From: Sergeia podlipaevii
Lineage: Eukaryota; Euglenozoa; Kinetoplastea; Trypanosomatida; Trypanosomatidae
DNA length: 64,000 nt
Direction: 5' to 3'
Assembly: GCA_030849805.1 (NCBI GenBank)
Contig: JASANZ010002226.1
Coordinates: forward strand, 1-64,000
The first letter of the stretch is position 1; every line of letters starts with the position of its first letter. Positions 51,440 to 61,569 of this stretch are shown piece by piece. The position numbers and the translations under genes are program-made. Below the pieces are notes generated by a model. It searched no databases, was not told where the DNA came from, and worked only from the letters and a program-made list of their open reading frames with translations.

Positions 51440-54400
51440 ATGTTTGGATTTTTTAAGAAGAGAGTAGACACGGAGGTTCAAGCAAGCATTGCAGGAACCC
51501 AAGCGATCCCTCTTTTGTCAGCGCGCGGACTTCCCTTGTCAGTCACCGCAAACCGCAACTCAAGTAGCTTCAAGCGGCGTACGACTGCAACCTCCCCTCC
51601 ACCTCCATCACCCACTGCGCGATGCAAAAACAAGTCTGGAGCAAACGATGGCAAGAGCGGCGGCGCTCGTGTTAGAGGAGGAACAGGAAGGGGTCAAGGT
51701 GGATCGATCGTTCATTCTAGAGGCAAAGACCCACGTAGTAGTAGCGATGGCGTAGTGGACGAATACGACGATGAAGAAAAAACCGTAGGGAGTAGCGGGA
51801 GTAGCAGGAGCGGCAGCAGCGGAAGCAATCGTGCTGATAATGAGCGTGTTTCTTCTGGCGAAACAAGTTCTACTACTCGCTCGAGTGAGAGACAACCGCA
51901 GCAGCAGCAGCAGTGCTCCTTCGTAATGGCCACTGACTCTATGGGAAGGTCACTACCGCGCGATAGTGAATATCAAAACAGCAGCAACAACAACATCAGT
52001 GGCGGCGGCGGCGGCGGCACAAGTGCTAGCAGGAATGTGATCAACAGCGTCAATAGGCAACAGCAGCCACAGCAGCCATCTTCACGTCGTGGCACTAGTG
52101 GTGATAAGAGAAACGTCTTGCCGCCGCTGCTCACACGTGAGGATAGTGGTATGGATCTTAGTTGCTGTGACGACCAGGACTTTTTCGCCTGTGCAAGCTG
52201 CGATGAGAGAAACGAGCGAGGAGGCAGAGGTTGTCCTCCTACTACCTTCCCCGTCAATAGCAGTACCGGCAGCCACCCAGCAAACACCGCATTTTGTAGT
52301 GGCACAACAACCCCTGCTGTGCAACCTGTTGCCGCTGCTGCTGCTGCTGCTGCTGGTCATCTAGGCTGTGTGATGCAACCGCAAAGGCCGCTGGGGCTAG
52401 GCAGAGTAGCAGCAACAACAACAGCAACGACGGTGCCGCGGAGGGAGCCACCACCGCCTCCTCATCCGTTTTCTTTTCAGCAGCCACCTCAGTGGATCAG
52501 TCGGTCTCACCCTCGGCAAGCGATGGGCAACGCTGCTGCCCCTGCGGTCACAGTCGCACGACATGGATCCGCTATGCTAGCTGGTCTCCAACCTGGCGAT
52601 GCTTATGTTGGAGAAGGCGGCAGTGGTAGTGGGGGATTGATCACTCTCTCACGATGCAACAGTCAAGTCAACCAGCAAGACGATGTGAACGGGAACAATG
52701 ACAACAACAATGGCACTGGCAGTTTTTATACTCTTCTCTGTACCGATGCTGGTGATGGTGGTAGCGGTGGCGTTAGTGCTGATGGATTCTATTGTGATGT
52801 AGGCAACACTGGAAGTTCCCTCTATGACGGCTTCAACAGTGGTACCGGTGCTACTGGAGCCGGCATCGAACGAAGTGTATCAAGAATAAACTCCATGGTA
52901 TCGGTGATGTACAACGCGTACACCCCGGATGGTCAGGATGCTGCCTCTAATCAGAGCAACGTCAACTACTTCGGCGCTGACAGAGGTGCAGATGGGTTTT
53001 TCCAGCGTATTGCTAAAACGACCAACACTAATCACGCGAACAGTCTCAACGGCGACGGCGTGAGTGGTACCAGCAATCAAAATGAAGAAAACATGAACGC
53101 ATTGGACACACAAGCATCGTCCTGTATGCCTCGTAAGGAGTCCGCTGTCATGACAGCGGCGGCTTACTTTGGGGGTTGCAACGATGATATCCCCAGCCTC
53201 GTCAATAGCGGCAACAGCGTGGATGCTGCTGGAGGTGCAGGTGGCGGCAAAGGGCATGGTGAAGAGACGGATAGTTACAGCGAGGTGGGGAGCGATGACG
53301 GCGTCGCCGAGAGAAGCTTCAGCAGCGGTAGTTTCGCGGATGGAGTAGCTCGCGGGTGCCTACCCACTCAAGAGTGCGTGCGTGAAGGCGGTGGTGGTGG
53401 GAACAGAAGCGCGACACGCAACGGTGGTGGTAACCAAAGCACTGTACAGCGCACTCGTCGTAATGGCGGTGCCGGTACTCATGCTTCACCGTCCAATGTG
53501 CGACACCAACGGCTCCACGACACTACAAGTCATGCCAGCATGCATCATCATCGTCATCGTCATCACTCGAATCGTGCCGGGGATAACAAAGGCGAGTGCT
53601 CCGACAGTAACCAGCCTTCCTCGCGGGGTTCTAGCACTGAAGGCAGCAGTCGGTTCTCCGGCAGCAGCTCCGGCAGCTCCTCGCGCTCAAGCAGCACCAG
53701 CACCAACAACAGCGTCAGCCGTGGCTCCGTCGAGGCTCTAAAGCGGAGGGCCGCACGTGTGCGCGCCACTTCAGGTGGTAGCACTATTAGTAGTAGCTCG
53801 AGTGATGGAAATGGAAGATGTGCAAGAGTGAAGTATCAAAGTGCGGGGGTGCGTAAGTCACGCTGTGGTGCTGGCGTTGGTGGTGGCGCTGCTGCTCTGG
53901 AGTACAACCTGGTTGGCGACCACCGCAACAACTCCTCGCACATCCCCGGCGCTAATCAGCATCCACAGCAGCGTCCGCAACGGCAAGGTTGCGACATCCC
54001 TTACGGGAACGAAGACAATGATATTGCCAACGGTGAGTATGATCTCGGTCTTGGAGGTCCTTGCCGCTGCGCCACACCCTCGCAACCGCCACAGCAGCCG
54101 TCTGAGCCCATTGGCAAACGTCAGCAAAGCAGCTTCATACGACGGCAGCATTCTGAAGTGGGCAACCCTACCGACTCGATGCCGCATCAAAGGCAGCGAA
54201 GTGGAAGCAACACCGGTGGAGTAGCGTTGCAGCCCCTGGCGCTGCCCACCTTTGTGGCTCAAAGTTACAGTGGCGGCGGCGGCGGCGGCGCTCGCGTAGT
54301 GAAAACACCTTCGCCTCTTATGGTGGTCACAGGGCCACATAGTTCCTATCCAGTATCTCCTTTTGCTGGATCTGCCAAGACAAAGACGAAGCAGCAGCAG

Positions 54401-54907
54401 CAGTCTGGGATTCCACCACCACTGACATTTAAGTCATCGCTTGATGGGCCTCTGTCGAATGACAACTACATGAAGGACTATTTTTCGAGCACTGGTGGTG
54501 CTGGCGCTGGTGGTGGCAGCAGCTACGAGAACAGCAGCAGTTACAATGGTGTCCATAATGGGTTGACACGTAGCAGCAGTGAGGCTGGTGGAGCTTTGGA
54601 GCAACCACGAAGTGGCAGAGGGACGGCAGCGTCAGGGGGACTCTATCCGTCTAGCCCACTCCACAACGTTGGGGTTGGTATGAATGTGCTGCATATACTA
54701 CCTGCCTTGCAACTGCAGCGAGCCACTGGTCCAGCATCAGCGGAGCAGCTCGTCACCACGGGGGCCCTTGCACAAGTAGCAGGGGACCCAGCAGGACATC
54801 AGAGAAATCCGCGGCGGCGGCCACCGCCACAAGCCTTTAAGCCCTTGACTGTGAGCTTGGACCACTTCCAACGCATTCAAGCCCAACAATCATTCACAAA
54901 CTCATGA
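51440..54907 (+). CDS. Large Ser/Gly/Asn-rich protein, unknown function
   Basis: Predicted 1155-residue protein of low complexity throughout: Ser, Gly, Asn, Gln and Ala runs, with His-rich (about 710-722) and Ser-rich (about 735-780) blocks. The N-terminus MFGFFKKRVDTEVQ is short, aromatic and basic. A few phrases look constrained: LTREDSGMDLSCCDDQDFFAC (about 235), ARHGSAMLAGLQPGDAYVG (about 375), LSRCNSQVN and SRINSMVSVMYNAYTPDG (about 477-497), and the C-terminal PLTVSLDHFQRIQAQQSF. R-x-x-S sites occur, which could be phosphorylated. No family was recognised, and the reading frame is supported mainly by length and composition. The first ATG is used; an in-frame GTG at 51347 is open upstream. 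Confidence 0.68.
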   Translation: MFGFFKKRVDTEVQASIAGTQAIPLLSARGLPLSVTANRNSSSFKRRTTATSPPPPSPTARCKNKSGANDGKSGGARVRGGTGRGQGGSIVHSRGKDPRSSSDGVVDEYDDEEKTVGSSGSSRSGSSGSNRADNERVSSGETSSTTRSSERQPQQQQQCSFVMATDSMGRSLPRDSEYQNSSNNNISGGGGGGTSASRNVINSVNRQQQPQQPSSRRGTSGDKRNVLPPLLTREDSGMDLSCCDDQDFFACASCDERNERGGRGCPPTTFPVNSSTGSHPANTAFCSGTTTPAVQPVAAAAAAAAGHLGCVMQPQRPLGLGRVAATTTATTVPRREPPPPPHPFSFQQPPQWISRSHPRQAMGNAAAPAVTVARHGSAMLAGLQPGDAYVGEGGSGSGGLITLSRCNSQVNQQDDVNGNNDNNNGTGSFYTLLCTDAGDGGSGGVSADGFYCDVGNTGSSLYDGFNSGTGATGAGIERSVSRINSMVSVMYNAYTPDGQDAASNQSNVNYFGADRGADGFFQRIAKTTNTNHANSLNGDGVSGTSNQNEENMNALDTQASSCMPRKESAVMTAAAYFGGCNDDIPSLVNSGNSVDAAGGAGGGKGHGEETDSYSEVGSDDGVAERSFSSGSFADGVARGCLPTQECVREGGGGGNRSATRNGGGNQSTVQRTRRNGGAGTHASPSNVRHQRLHDTTSHASMHHHRHRHHSNRAGDNKGECSDSNQPSSRGSSTEGSSRFSGSSSGSSSRSSSTSTNNSVSRGSVEALKRRAARVRATSGGSTISSSSSDGNGRCARVKYQSAGVRKSRCGAGVGGGAAALEYNLVGDHRNNSSHIPGANQHPQQRPQRQGCDIPYGNEDNDIANGEYDLGLGGPCRCATPSQPPQQPSEPIGKRQQSSFIRRQHSEVGNPTDSMPHQRQRSGSNTGGVALQPLALPTFVAQSYSGGGGGGARVVKTPSPLMVVTGPHSSYPVSPFAGSAKTKTKQQQQSGIPPPLTFKSSLDGPLSNDNYMKDYFSSTGGAGAGGGSSYENSSSYNGVHNGLTRSSSEAGGALEQPRSGRGTAASGGLYPSSPLHNVGVGMNVLHILPALQLQRATGPASAEQLVTTGALAQVAGDPAGHQRNPRRRPPPQAFKPLTVSLDHFQRIQAQQSFTNS

Positions 54908-54995
54908 GCGGCATACACATACATTAAAAAAAAAAAAATGTGAACGTGTGTATGAATAGAGATCTGGTATTCTTACATATTTCAGGCCTCTACTA

Positions 54996-55035
<40 letters not shown>

Positions 55036-55288
55036 ATACACATAGACATGTGTTAGTGTGTGTGTCTGTGATCAATAAACGTGCATATGTGTCCTATGTA
55101 TGTACTGAGAGAAGCAAATGCTGTAACTGAATGATGGTTATTTTCAATACGAAAACTGTAAATCCATCACTACTATCTGAATAGATAAAAAAAAGAAAGT
55201 AATACAATAGATGTTACTTCCCTTTTTTTTTTTTACAGCATTGATTGAGAACACAAGCAAGCCTTTGAAGAAGAGGGAAAATAAATAT

Positions 55289-55315
55289 ATGCTTTGTATG
55301 CTTTGTATGCTTTGT
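55289..55315. repeat. Three tandem copies of a 9-bp unit
   Basis: The unit atgctttgt is repeated three times exactly. No function is apparent. Confidence 0.85.
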
Positions 55316-55901
55316 GTATGTGAACTACTGTGATTGAATCGTAGTAGCAACAAAATAGGCATCTTTTTGTTGTTTCCTTGTGTGTTCGTATATATGTGCC
55401 ATTGTTTTGACAATGATGATATTCGGCGATATATATATATATATATAATACATTCGTAAGCGTGAGCATGGATCCCTAAAAGCTGCATGATAGGGTGACA
55501 TTATGAAATTATCATTATTACTGCTACTACTCTGGTCTTCTCGATTTTTTACATGTTTTTTTATTATTTTTTATTATTTTTTTTATCATCATCGTCCGCT
55601 TTGTTTGTTTGTTTGTGTTATTTTCTTCTCTCCTGACTTCCTTTCTCATTCTTCCTGCGTTTATTTTTTTTTTGTGTGTGTGTTTGTTTATTTGCTTGTT
55701 TGTTTATAGAGAACAGTTGCCTGATTTGAATAACCTTTTTTTTTCTTTTGAAAGTAGCAAATATGCATAATGAAACCCACAATCTGCATTTTTTTTTTCT
55801 TATTCGTGATCGCGCGTCTTTTCTCATCTTGCATGACACATTTACCGGTTTCTTTTTTTTTCTTACACGAAAAATTTATTTATTTCATACATTTTTGTGT
55901 T

Positions 55902-55951
55902 GGGGGGGGGGAGGGCTTCATATTNGGGGGGGGGGGGGAGGGCTTCATATT
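55902..55951. other. Duplicated G-tract block around a single N: assembly join
   Basis: A run of 10 G plus agggcttcatatt (55902-55924) is followed by one N (55925) and then by 13 G plus the identical agggcttcatatt (55926-55951). Two contig ends broken in the same G run and joined without merging would produce exactly this. The true locus probably has one copy. Confidence 0.8.
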
Positions 55952-56463
55952 TACTCACACATTTTCCATTCTTCTATTATCTCTCTTTCTTTCTTTTTCT
56001 AAACCAACATAGTGATAGATAGTAAGTATTTCATTGATTAGGAGCCATCAAGTCTCAGTTCTCTTGTTTATTATTATTATTATCTAGTAAAAGCTTTTTA
56101 CCTTTTCTATTGTGAGGAGCCGATCTTGTTTTTTTTTTTTCCGTCTCGTAGCTAAATCAAAGCATTTTATTACCTTTTACTATAATCGTCTCTAAAAAAG
56201 GGGAGAGAAGGAGAAAAAGGAATAGAAGAGATAAGAAGGAGACATAGATATATATATATATTAGATTAAAATATTATTCATCACTTTCTTCCCACAGCTT
56301 CACTGCTGTGTCTCTCGTCTGTGACTTTCTTTCTTCCTCTTCTTCTTTAACTATATCATAAAGAAAATTAGAGAGAGAGAGAAGGAAGTAGCATATATAT
56401 ATATATATATTTGTTGTTGTTTTTCTTTCATTTACGTTGCAACACACATATTTATATTTATAT

Positions 56464-58275
56464 ATGAGGCCCAATAGCAATGCGCGCACGCCGGCGACAG
56501 ACTTCGTTCAGGACTACGCTGCTAAGCGTCAGGCGCAACTCGCTCGAGCTAAAAAGATAAGAGAAGAGCGGTTACACAACCAAGAACCCAACAGCGGCGG
56601 CGGAGGTCTACGTAACGATTTCATTGACAATGGCAACGAAATTGGTGCGTTCAGCAGCGGCGCGGCAGCGGCTCCACTCTCAAAAGTGCCGTCGCTATCT
56701 TCCAATGTGTCAGCGCAACCACGAGGTAGCCGAGGTGTCTCCGCAACCGCAGGGAGCGGTCACGTGCTCCAAGTTGTGGAAGAGGACTTCAAGCAGGCCA
56801 CCCAGTCCGGCATCATCACACCTGATCAAGCAAGACAACTGTGGGCGATGCTCTCCAATCAGATCATCCGCATCGGGCCTGATAACAGCACCGTGAACGC
56901 CACCAAGACCGTCTCCGTGAATAGTCTGTTGGCACTCTCTCATCATTCCTGCAGCTCCCATAGCTCTGGCAGTGGTGGTGGAGGTGCTGCTGCTGCTGCT
57001 GCAGCTGGTAATGCATTTGGCGCGAGCATCTCTCTCGAGTCCCTCAGGCAGAGTATCGCTCAGTTCAAGGCTCAGCAACGATCCATGGCGGGCGGTGGTG
57101 GCTCCTCAGGGCAGCAGCAGGCATCCAAAGGGGTCTATAGCGGTCGTCACAACGTTCCATCTGCTGCCGCTGTTGGGCCTCGTCATCCCAGCAGCGGACG
57201 CTCTTACGAAAACGATAATGAAGGGGAGGACACACGTGAGCAAGCCTTCTCTCCTGTGGGGATGGCAGGTGGTGTGGTAGCGGTGAAAAAGCCCAGCGCA
57301 GCTGCTGGGGCGGCGAGGCGCGGGAACAGTAAACCCGAGTGGAACAACGATAGCAACTTTGGGCACAAAGACACGCCAGTTGGCGGCGTCGTGGATGCCC
57401 ACGCCATGCGTGAGGCAGAGGCCACACAGCGTCATGGGTATCAGCCTTCGAAGCCAGCAGCAGCAGCAGCAGCAGCAGAGAAGCCGTCGGTGGTAAAGAA
57501 AGCCCCTGCAAAAGTGCGACCACCTAGTAAGCAGCAGCAGCAGCAGCCAAGTCCCCCCGCCTCTCGCACGGGTGGTGGTGGCCCTGTTAGTCTCGACGAC
57601 ATGCCTGTCGGACGTGGGAACGGTGGCGGCATGTCCAACTGGGACAACGCTTATCCTTCAGGCGGCGCTCCTCACGCGTCACCTTCCTCTTTCGGTGGTG
57701 GTGGCGCCGTGCTGTCCGCGGAGGAAATGAATAGAGCAATCGAGTCTGAGGCTGCGGCAGCCGCCAAGGAACCACTCAAGGAGTGCAACACTTGTGGGCG
57801 GAGCTTCCGTCGGTCGTTGCTGCCGCGGCATGAGCAGCTCTGCAAGAAGCAAAGTGTGAAGCCACGCAAGGCGTTCAACATGAAGGCGCAGAGACTGGAA
57901 GGCGTCGAGGGGATTCAAGAAGTCGCCTTGTCTAATCGGTATGGCGGTGGCGCAGGTGGTAGTGGTGGTCGCAAGCAGCAGCAGTCAAGCGGTGCAGCAG
58001 GTAAAATGCCTAAGTGGAAGGTACAGCACGAGCAGTTCCAGGCTGCCATGCGAGCGGTGCAGCAGCAGAACAAGGCTGAGGCGAACGGCGCAAACGCCTA
58101 CGGTGTTGGGCAGAAGCTTCCCCCACCGCCCGCCCCCCTGCCGGCGGAGCTCGATGATAGAGTGCCATGCCCACACTGCGGTAGGAAGTTCGCAGAGGAT
58201 GTTGCCGCTAGGCACATCCCTAAGTGTGCCACGACGATTGCAAAGCCAAAAGGTATTCGTCCTATTCGCCGATAA
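56464..58275 (+). CDS. ZC2HC1-type zinc-finger protein with disordered N-terminal region
   Basis: Predicted 603-residue protein with two C2HC fingers. Finger 1 is C441-X2-C444-X11-H456-X3-C460 (CNTCGRSFRRSLLPRHEQLC), finger 2 is C569-X2-C572-X11-H584-X3-C588 (CPHCGRKFAEDVAARHIPKC). Spacing and the CGR-F pattern match the ZC2HC1 family, several members of which are ciliary/flagellar or cytoskeletal in other eukaryotes (family knowledge, not shown here). Between the fingers lie a basic segment KPRKAFNMKAQRLEG and a helix KWKVQHEQFQAAMRAVQQQ typical of the family. The N-terminal 430 residues are Gly/Ala/Ser-rich, with one ordered helix pair at about 105-135 (EEDFKQATQSGIITPDQARQ). The short basic tail KPKGIRPIRR closes the protein. 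The first ATG is used. Confidence 0.85.
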   Translation: MRPNSNARTPATDFVQDYAAKRQAQLARAKKIREERLHNQEPNSGGGGLRNDFIDNGNEIGAFSSGAAAAPLSKVPSLSSNVSAQPRGSRGVSATAGSGHVLQVVEEDFKQATQSGIITPDQARQLWAMLSNQIIRIGPDNSTVNATKTVSVNSLLALSHHSCSSHSSGSGGGGAAAAAAAGNAFGASISLESLRQSIAQFKAQQRSMAGGGGSSGQQQASKGVYSGRHNVPSAAAVGPRHPSSGRSYENDNEGEDTREQAFSPVGMAGGVVAVKKPSAAAGAARRGNSKPEWNNDSNFGHKDTPVGGVVDAHAMREAEATQRHGYQPSKPAAAAAAAEKPSVVKKAPAKVRPPSKQQQQQPSPPASRTGGGGPVSLDDMPVGRGNGGGMSNWDNAYPSGGAPHASPSSFGGGGAVLSAEEMNRAIESEAAAAAKEPLKECNTCGRSFRRSLLPRHEQLCKKQSVKPRKAFNMKAQRLEGVEGIQEVALSNRYGGGAGGSGGRKQQQSSGAAGKMPKWKVQHEQFQAAMRAVQQQNKAEANGANAYGVGQKLPPPPAPLPAELDDRVPCPHCGRKFAEDVAARHIPKCATTIAKPKGIRPIRR

Positions 58276-59811
58276 CCGAAAAGATGCAGCTATGCGTGTG
58301 TGAGTGGGTAGAGCTAGCTGTGAAGGAGGGCACTTACATATTTAGAGAGGAGAGAGAGAGAGAAAAGCATTGCTGTTGTTTGCTGGCATGACCAGTAATC
58401 CGTTGTTGCTGTTGTTGTTGTTGTTGTTGTTTGTATCCGTCTTTAAAAAGAAATATATATATATATATATATATTCAAGAGCTAGTGGCTGAATGTTCTT
58501 TCATTTATATAAAATGTATCTGGCATTTTTTTTGTCTCTTTCTTTTACTTAACCATCAGCATTACGTCTTCTTCTTCTTCTTTCTACGTGATCATTGGCA
58601 ATAACAAGGAAGATGTGCCTGTGCGCGCATCTAATGGCAACTATTACTATTACTGTTTATCTTTTTTATCTATTTATTTAATATATTTTTTGAAGAAAGA
58701 GAAATAGTATCTTCCGTGTTATTGTTGTGGTGATGTGAGGAAGCAAAAAAAAGATAGAGAATGAGACGGAAGAAAAAAAAATTATACAACCTGTCACTGT
58801 TTTCTTGTTTATTGTTTGCTCGAATCATTATTATTATTATTGTTGTTGTTTTTGTTATTGTTATGGTCGTTCCGTTCACATATATCTGTTTAGAGCTGCT
58901 TTACTACTATTTGTTTATTATTGTACTCTAAAAAAATGGACTTATATGATTGCTTGTTTTCATACTATATTGTTTTTGCTCCCATGCTCTTTCCATATTT
59001 GTTTTTGTGGTGTTTTCGTTGTTGTTGTTTTTGCATGTACGTGAGTTGGCGTTCTTTCTTCGCTTTTGCTTTTGTTGTTGTTTTTGTTTTCTTCTTCTTC
59101 TTCTGTAGCGAAGGATTAGCATGTCTTTGTGTGTCAGTGACTATTGCTACTGACTCCTGCTGTCAGCTAAGATCATCAATATGACCACAAAGACAACAGA
59201 GGAAAAAAAAAAAGATGGAGAGGGATGTGAAAACGAAAAAAAAAATTGCGCGATTAGTTCAGCTTCATGTCACAGCAAATTAGAAATTCACATGCGCGTG
59301 TTTGTCTGTCTTTTTTTTTTTTTTTTTTTTTTTTGAAAAGGCATAAACACACACTGTCTGCGCTGTGATACAACACCCTTCGGAACGAAAGAAAAAAAAA
59401 ATAAGAGAAGAGAGAGAGAGGGAAAAAAACATGTGTGTATTTAAACGCATTATCGATGTGGTGAACAATGAAGGAATAAAATTATATATACGTGCGTGTG
59501 TGTGCGTGATGATAATGGTATGGTATCGTTCTTCTTTATCGTGCAAATTGGTTAATAGTATTTATGAAGAAGGAAAAAAAAAAAGAAGAATGTTAAATGA
59601 AACGTATATATATATACATACATCACTCGAACTATGTCATTCACGTTACTATCAGTAAGATAGGGGAATAGTGTTAATCTACTTCTTCCTTTTTCCTTCT
59701 TTTCTTTCTCTTGCTCGGAAAAGAAACAAGCAAACAAGCACGAAAAAAAAAAAAAAATGTCCATATAGGGAGGAAAGGGCTATCTCTGAGGCACACCTTC
59801 TTTTCTTTAGT

Positions 59812-59846
<35 letters not shown>

Positions 59847-60222
59847 TGCATGTGTGTGTTCTCCAGGAGGAAAAGAAAGTTTTGTCTATTCATTTTTATT
59901 ATTATTGTTGTTGTTTGTTTGTTTTATTGAATGAGTTTTTTTTTACATTTTTATCTTTTTTTTCTTTTTTTTTCTTTTATTGGTGACTTGTGCGCTTGTC
60001 TGCAGTTTTAATAATTAAATAAAAAAAAAGTGTAGGGACGACGCTTCAAAAAGAAGCACGGAGATTTTGAAAAAGAAATATCGAAGCTAGCCACCATACC
60101 CTAAGTGTCTGCTGCCTCTTTGCTTAAGACAAAATTTATCAATCATTATTATTATTATTATTTGATAAAAAAAATCAGTGATTGTGGTGGTGGTAGTAGT
60201 AGTAGCAGTAGTACAAACAATA
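58276..60222 (+). other. 1.9 kb intergenic region, no gene seen
   Basis: Holds (TTG)n near 58408-58430, (TA)n near 58453-58472, (TTATTA)/(TTG)n near 58828-58862, a T run near 59311-59334, (GA)n near 59814-59842 and (ATT)n near 60144-60162. No coding or RNA gene recognised. Confidence 0.55.
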
Positions 60223-60693
60223 ATGCTCAAGGTATCGCAGACGTGTTTTCGCTATCGCACAGCATGGCGTGAGCTCCTTCACCCACTCCCTGTCAAAGCG
60301 CGTCATGCCCAGTGGCTGAAGCGCGACACGGTAGAGATGAATGAGGCCATTCTGAGACAACCTTACTACACCATCAAGGGCATGTCGCAGCCTTCTTACA
60401 TGGACAAGACCGCTGCTTTTGGCTCTGTAGCCGTCGGGGGTGGCGGAGTCTCTCCTACTGACGTGGATTCCCCTCAGAGCAGTCACTACGTGATGAACCA
60501 GCAGCTGAAGCACGCGAGGAGGGCGGCCTCGCCCGAGCGGCTGGCGGAGCTGCGAGCTCAACTGCAGTTTCCTAGCACTGTGGGGCCTATGCTCGCGGGT
60601 GAACAGTTTAAGAAGGAGTATGGTGATCGGCTGAGGCCGCGGTACCCCCAGTCCTGGGACACCGTACCGCCTCATCAGCCCTCACGTAACTAA
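60223..60693 (+). CDS. Small basic protein, possibly mitochondrial, 156 residues
   Basis: ATG-initiated 156-residue protein with a clean coding signature. The N-terminus MLKVSQTCFRYRTAWRELLH has basic and hydrophobic residues and few acids, compatible with mitochondrial import. The body is basic with AWRELLHPLPVKARHAQWLKRD, PYYTIKGMSQPSYMDK, an Ala/Arg/Leu helix (ARRAASPERLAELRAQLQ) and the tail DRLRPRYPQSWDTVPP. Size and composition would suit a kinetoplastid-specific mitoribosomal or respiratory subunit, but I do not recognise it. The upstream open frame from 60178 encodes a Val run from (GTG/GTA) repeats and is unlikely to be translated. Confidence 0.68.
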   Translation: MLKVSQTCFRYRTAWRELLHPLPVKARHAQWLKRDTVEMNEAILRQPYYTIKGMSQPSYMDKTAAFGSVAVGGGGVSPTDVDSPQSSHYVMNQQLKHARRAASPERLAELRAQLQFPSTVGPMLAGEQFKKEYGDRLRPRYPQSWDTVPPHQPSRN

Positions 60694-61569
60694 AGGTTGG
60701 AGCATGAGTCAGGTAGGGACAAAGAGAGAAGAAGGAGGAGATGAGAATAGTTTATTGTTGATCGATGTCGTTGTTGTTGTTGTTGTCGTTGCTTTCAGTC
60801 CCGTGTCGTTCTCTCTTCTTTTTTTTTTCTCTCTCTCTTTGCTGGAGCAATATGTGTACATATATGTTAGTTTGTTGTTTTTCAAGTACTGATGAAAGCA
60901 ACGCCCCCCCCCCTCCCCCTCCCTGGATAATAGTTTATCTCGTGTGTTCTATGAGAAGCCTAGCAGATGTATGTGATGTGCTGCCGCACGACGGAAAGCA
61001 CATTTATTTCTTCTACCTCCTCTTTTCTTTCTGTTCTTCTTTATTAAAGTGTTCATATGTTCTTTATTTTTCTCTTTCCCTCTCATATCTTTTTATTTGT
61101 TTTATTATTTATTTATTTATATAAATTAGGCCGCAAGTAGCCAAGCGATCAAAAGTGCAGGCTCACACACGCCTTCTTTCTGTTGTTGGTGTTGTTGTGC
61201 CTCAATATTAATAAAAAAGGAGTGAAAGTTGATTAGAAAGAAAAAGAAAGAAAAAAAAAGTGGAATTGCATCTCTCTCTGAGATTTACTTACGTCTAGAT
61301 ATATATCACATTAGCAGTGGTTTAGAATAAGAAAGTTTCTTTCATTAACTCTTTTTTTATATCACTATATATATAAATAGGCAGCAAGCCGTCATTTCCC
61401 ATATACTTTAGTGTATCTCGTTAACATTTCATTGGTTTTCTTTAAAAAAAACCAGCGTCAAAATAGAATTGTGTCCTTAAAGATAAGAAGAGAGGAAATT
61501 TTAATTGTTATTATTTTTTGTTAGGAGAGGGTGAGAGAGACTACATCTCACTATCTTCTTTAAGCAAAT
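60694..61569 (+). other. Intergenic region, no gene seen
   Basis: Contains (TTG)n near 60768-60788, a T run near 60819-60829, a C-rich tract near 60904-60921, T-rich tracts and (TTTA)n near 61100-61120. No coding or RNA gene seen. Confidence 0.55.

Larger units (their letters stand above)
54908..56463 (+). other. Intergenic region with an assembly join, no gene seen
   Basis: Contains (CA)n near 55000-55035, a 9-bp tandem repeat, (TA)n near 55431-55447, long T runs, the ambiguous base at 55925 and a (TA)n near 56395-56410 before the next gene. A T/C tract ending at the AG at 56296-56297 is a possible splice acceptor. Confidence 0.55.

Noticed and set aside
52564..52620. GLQPGD phrase resembling a PDZ-domain motif in the protein at 51440-54907
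   Set aside because: Only this short phrase fits; the flanking residues are low complexity and cannot form the PDZ fold.
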